From assembly GCA_905250075.1 (NCBI GenBank), contig CAJNOP010000143.1, forward strand, positions 124,001-188,000: a stretch of 64,000 nt of DNA, read 5' to 3'. The translations under genes and the position numbers were made by a program. The stretch comes from Rotaria sp. Silwood1. Taxonomy: Eukaryota; Rotifera; Eurotatoria; Philodinida; Philodinidae. This document shows, piece after piece, positions 60,333 through 64,000 of this stretch. Each line of letters begins with the position of its first letter. The first letter of the stretch is position 1. The notes under the pieces are model-generated. The model did not search any database. It had not been told where the DNA came from and was given only the letters and a program-made list of their open reading frames with translations.

Positions 60333-63300
60333 TGCATTGTAAAAAGAAAAACTAATTACAAAAAAAAAAGTTAAATACAAAATCTGATCATTGTCAGACA
60401 CTAAAAGTATAGCAAAAAAAACTAATATAAGTGCTGCTCAACATATTTATATATTAATCAATTCTGAGAAGAAAAATTTCTTGGAAAGGTAAGACTAAAG
60501 AAATACTAGACAGAATTTTAGACTATTCGAAAATGTTCAAAGTACATATGTGAATGAACATTTATTTTCGATAATCCTATAGGTATCAATAATCACATGA
60601 AGTTTTTGACAAAAGTTAAATAACAAAGAAAAATCGAACATAATGATAGCAATATATATTTATTTCTAATTACGATTCAAAATAATTTATAATACTGCTC
60701 TCATATTTTTCACTCATAAGTTAGTATAAAATACAATGAACGTTTGATCTTCATGTATAAAACAAAAAAATGAGAAATAAACGAAGCGTGTTCAAGTGTG
60801 TAGTAATCACCTCTAGATTTTAATTTAATTTTTCTATATGAACCATTCATTCGAATGTACTTTTAGATGAGAAATAACATAAAGAAAGAAGAAAAAAAAA
60901 AGGTAATCTGATTGGCTTCGTCATACATATACTTCTTCGACTCTTATCAGCATGGCATCAATAGTCTTTCAATTATGATAAAATGATGGTTCATTAGACA
61001 AGCGATTCAACGAATACATATATATTATATATGCATACCCGACATAGTTAATCTCTTGTCAGTTTTTGTTGCTGTTTTTCTTTCTATTTATTCGAATAAG
61101 TTTTTTTTCGTTTATTGGCGTCACAATTATTGTGTTGGTCATTTATGATTAATTGCATATTTGTTCAATTCATTTTTTTTTCTATTTTCTTCATCTTATA
61201 GACTCAAAAATTTCGACGCCAACAAGAGCAATAACAATAATAAACTATAATTATATATATTGAGAAAATCAATAATAATTATAGATATACGATTAAAATT
61301 ATCATGATTAAACCGATAGTTTTTAATTAGAGTAATACAAATAGCTTTAAAAAGAAAAAGAATTCGATTTTTATTTTAAATAATTAATCATTCGTGTTCA
61401 ATCAATATGGGATAAAAAAAACAATATCCATTATCGTGTTGTCTCCATGTTCATTGAAGCAAACATTTCAATTTGCTGTTCAGTTTCTTTATCACATAGG
61501 TGAATATCGATGAGTAAAAGTTGTCATCATGATATAAGCCATGATATGGTTTTAAATATATGTTCACTCATTCGCCTCATTACCACTATTCAAACATATT
61601 CATTCTCGTGAAAGAAAAAGGTGTGTGTGTGCTTTTATACATTTACTCGAATTACTCAGTAGTCTATGTGTTCAATATGTCGGAAGGATTGTATAAATAC
61701 AATGAATTACGTTGTGTAGCATGGAGATCAAACAGACATATCCTGCTGATATACTTGTTTTTTTGAAAAAAAAAAGAAAATTCCGACTGGTAATTGTTTA
61801 CATTTTCACTAAGTATTATAATTTTCTCAGTTAATGATGACATGTTTTTTATTTTCGTATGTAGAAAATTATTTGTTCAAAATAAGGAAAAAAAACAACT
61901 GATGGTTTCTTATTTTTGTTTTTTTTGTTAACAGATTGATAAGTAGGTGGAGCGATTGTAAAAGAAATTAATTGAAAAAAAAAAACGAAGCGAATTTTTC
62001 AACCACTTGATTGCATGTTCACTTTCACACAACACAAGGTATTCACAATCAAAAAGACAGGCAAAAGTCCGAGGTAACTTTGTGTACCACTGACTGAGTT
62101 CAAAGAAGTTTTATGCCGATCATCAATTAGAATTCCCTTGATAAAACAAAATCTTATAAATATATTGATTTATATGAAATCATTTATCAAAACAAGAGAT
62201 TGTGTTTTTCTTATTCGTAAAAAGAAAAAATATCATTGGCGTCTCGACAAGTTCAATAATAAAGTGTTAAGATGGTGTAATGGATTGTCTTCTTTTGGAA
62301 AATTGTATTGCACATATAAATTTCCCATCCGTTTGATGATCAGTGTTTCTTTTGTCTAAAACACATATTTACACACATCTAATATAATACACCTGATAAT
62401 TGTCATCGATCGGCTGCTTTAGGGGTGCCGCTATTATGAATAAGAAAACAACACTGATCATTGACATAATATCTTTTGATGATGATGATATTAAGCGATA
62501 ATTTTTACTGTTCATGAGAAAAAAAAATTGAATTAAGTACATTAGTGATTAAGAAAATCTGAGGTTTTATCTATTGTTATTGGAATTTAATTATCGATTA
62601 AGAGATAGTTCGACCAAAAAAAAAAAGAAAATAGTCTTTCTTTTCATTTTTTTTTCTCTTATCATCTTAATATTAATGCAGCCAATCCAACCAAGATGAC
62701 ATTTGAGCTAATTGCATTTTTCTACTGTTGTTCAGCGAGCTTTATCGAATCTCATTTGACTTGATCCGAATGTGAATAGGCGCATTTCACTTTTACAAAG
62801 AAGAAGAAGAAAAAAAAGTCCGCCTTATTAATGTCAAATGACAGCCATGCTCATGCTTCTGATTTCTATTCGCTGTCCCTTTGAGACAGACAGACAGATA
62901 GACGCTCGCGCAATCGATAGGTGAAGAAGAGCGCGCATATTATAAGTTGCTGCATCAAATCCGATTAATGCACATTTTGCCTCGACATATGAGAACAAGA
63001 GAGATAGATACATTATCAGATGACAGCATCACAACATAGTCAAATGAACGAACCGAACTCCCTATGCGACAAAAGAGTAAAAGCTATTAATAAACTAAAC
63101 GGGATGAATGAACATGTATATATATATGTATACAGATGGTAAGAGTGCGAAATGAAATCGAATATTTGATTGTTAAATAGATAAAATTACCAAACAAAAT
63201 TCTAATTATCATTAGTTTATTTTCTTTTTTTTTTTAAGCTGTTTTTTTCTAAAAAAAAAAAAAAAAAGAGCGTGACTAAGTTAAGCCAACAAATTGATTT

Positions 63301-63720
63301 AATTGAGCTCTTACACTCGTCTTTTTTTTTCTCTTCATCATTCAACCGATTATCACCTTAGGAAGCTAAGAGCATGCACATCAAATCCATTTCCTGCTCC
63401 ATTAGACAATGTCAGTTTCACTTTTCTTTTCTTTTCTTTGCTCATATATATATATATATATTTTTCTTTTTCTCATAAACTAAAAAAGAAATTGTCGCCG
63501 ATTGGCCGATTGAGAAATGATTATCAACCATAGATATTTTTTTTTTCATTGGTTCTTATTCTTGATTGGCGAAAGATTAACTTGAGAGAGTGAGAGAGAG
63601 AGAGAGCGCAAGCAACAGAGAAAAAAGAAACACACACAAACACAGCAGGAAGATAATTGTACTAAAAAAAGAAAGAGCCTATGTAATTTCCGTTAGACAT
63701 AAATAAATCAAACTATTTAA
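60333..63720. promoter_or_regulatory. Long upstream region of the eh1-motif gene
   Basis: About 3.4 kb without exons. From 62,650 onward it is less AT-rich. It contains AAGAAGAAGAAG (62800), (ACAG)n/(ACAGAT)n (62887), a GA tract (GAGAGAGTGAGAGAGAGAGA, about 63585-63606), an (AT)n run at 63446-63461 and a long A-run at 63252. Such length and GA tracts fit a developmental-gene promoter, but no specific site is proven. Confidence 0.35.
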
Positions 63721-64000
63721 ATGGAAGACGAACAAGATTTAACTGTACAAAAAAAATTAAGTTTTTCAATTGATAATATTCTTGACAAACCACAACCATT
63801 ATTTATTAAAATTAAACATCATCATTTACTTATTAATGGTAATAATCAAAAACATTTATCATCCGATGAAAATAAACATATACATTTAATAAATAATCCT
63901 GATGATGACAATCATGGTTGTAGTGATTGTTCAGCTATATCAACAAGTGATGATGATGAAAGTTGTTCAGAAGATGGTATTATAAATCAATATCATCATC
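63721..64000 (+). CDS. N-terminus of a probable homeobox repressor (eh1 motif), partial
   Basis: From the ATG at 63721 the frame is open to the window edge (93 residues). Residues 12-21 read KLSFSIDNIL, an engrailed-homology-1 motif (FSIxxIL), which recruits Groucho/TLE corepressors and sits near the N-terminus of many homeodomain proteins such as goosecoid. The rest is His/Asn/Asp-rich with an acidic stretch (STSDDDESCSEDG), typical of a disordered transcription-factor N-terminus. The homeobox itself would lie beyond the window, so the class is inferred from eh1 and from the long non-coding upstream region. Confidence 0.55.
   Translation, partial: MEDEQDLTVQKKLSFSIDNILDKPQPLFIKIKHHHLLINGNNQKHLSSDENKHIHLINNPDDDNHGCSDCSAISTSDDDESCSEDGIINQYHH

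Overview
The window looks like an animal nuclear genome, most likely a bdelloid rotifer, possibly Rotaria-like. The sequence is strongly AT-rich. Intact genes are split by many introns of about 50-80 bp with GT-AG ends. It holds an arginine-type ADP-ribosyltransferase with a proline-rich tail, an intronless bacterial-type DUF4037 gene, and several tracts of TGTGGG, the telomere repeat reported for bdelloids. The genus is inference. The code is standard: intact genes end in TAA, TAG and TGA. One 100-N assembly gap lies at 43588-43687.

Layout. 0-8.4 kb: the 3' end of a CLUH gene (+), a DUF1761 membrane protein (-), a disordered MGC-start protein (+), a small candidate secreted protein (-), and an astacin protease (+) that is complete except for two in-frame stops. 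8.4-19.9 kb: no convincing gene. This is a repeat block with a duplicated ~1.6-2 kb unit, a ~960 bp near-perfect palindrome, smaller inverted-repeat elements and telomere-like hairpins. 19.9-30 kb: an ADP-ribosyltransferase, an orphan Cys-rich exon, two GC-rich inverted-repeat elements, and a three-exon membrane-anchored 5'-nucleotidase-family enzyme on the minus strand. 30-35 kb: a dispersed ~0.8 kb repeat (called R1 here) and decayed coding sequence.

35-50 kb: a six-exon unknown gene (-), cytidine deaminase (+), a PP2D1-like pseudophosphatase pseudogene (+), and a long coiled-coil gene (-) running into the assembly gap. 50-55.4 kb: a C-terminal adenylate kinase 9-like gene fragment. It is cut on its 3' side exactly at a (TGTGGG)n/(CCCACA)n hairpin, and on its 5' side by nested repeats that include a ~2 kb palindrome. 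55.4-64 kb: a START-domain gene (PCTP type) disrupted by an inserted element, the DUF4037 gene (-), then about 3.4 kb of non-coding DNA before the first exon of a gene with an engrailed-homology-1 repressor motif, probably a homeobox factor.

The genes do not form an operon or pathway. The striking theme is the number of inverted-repeat (fold-back) elements and the decay of host genes beside them. I saw no rRNA, tRNA, CRISPR array, LTR element or other virus-like element.
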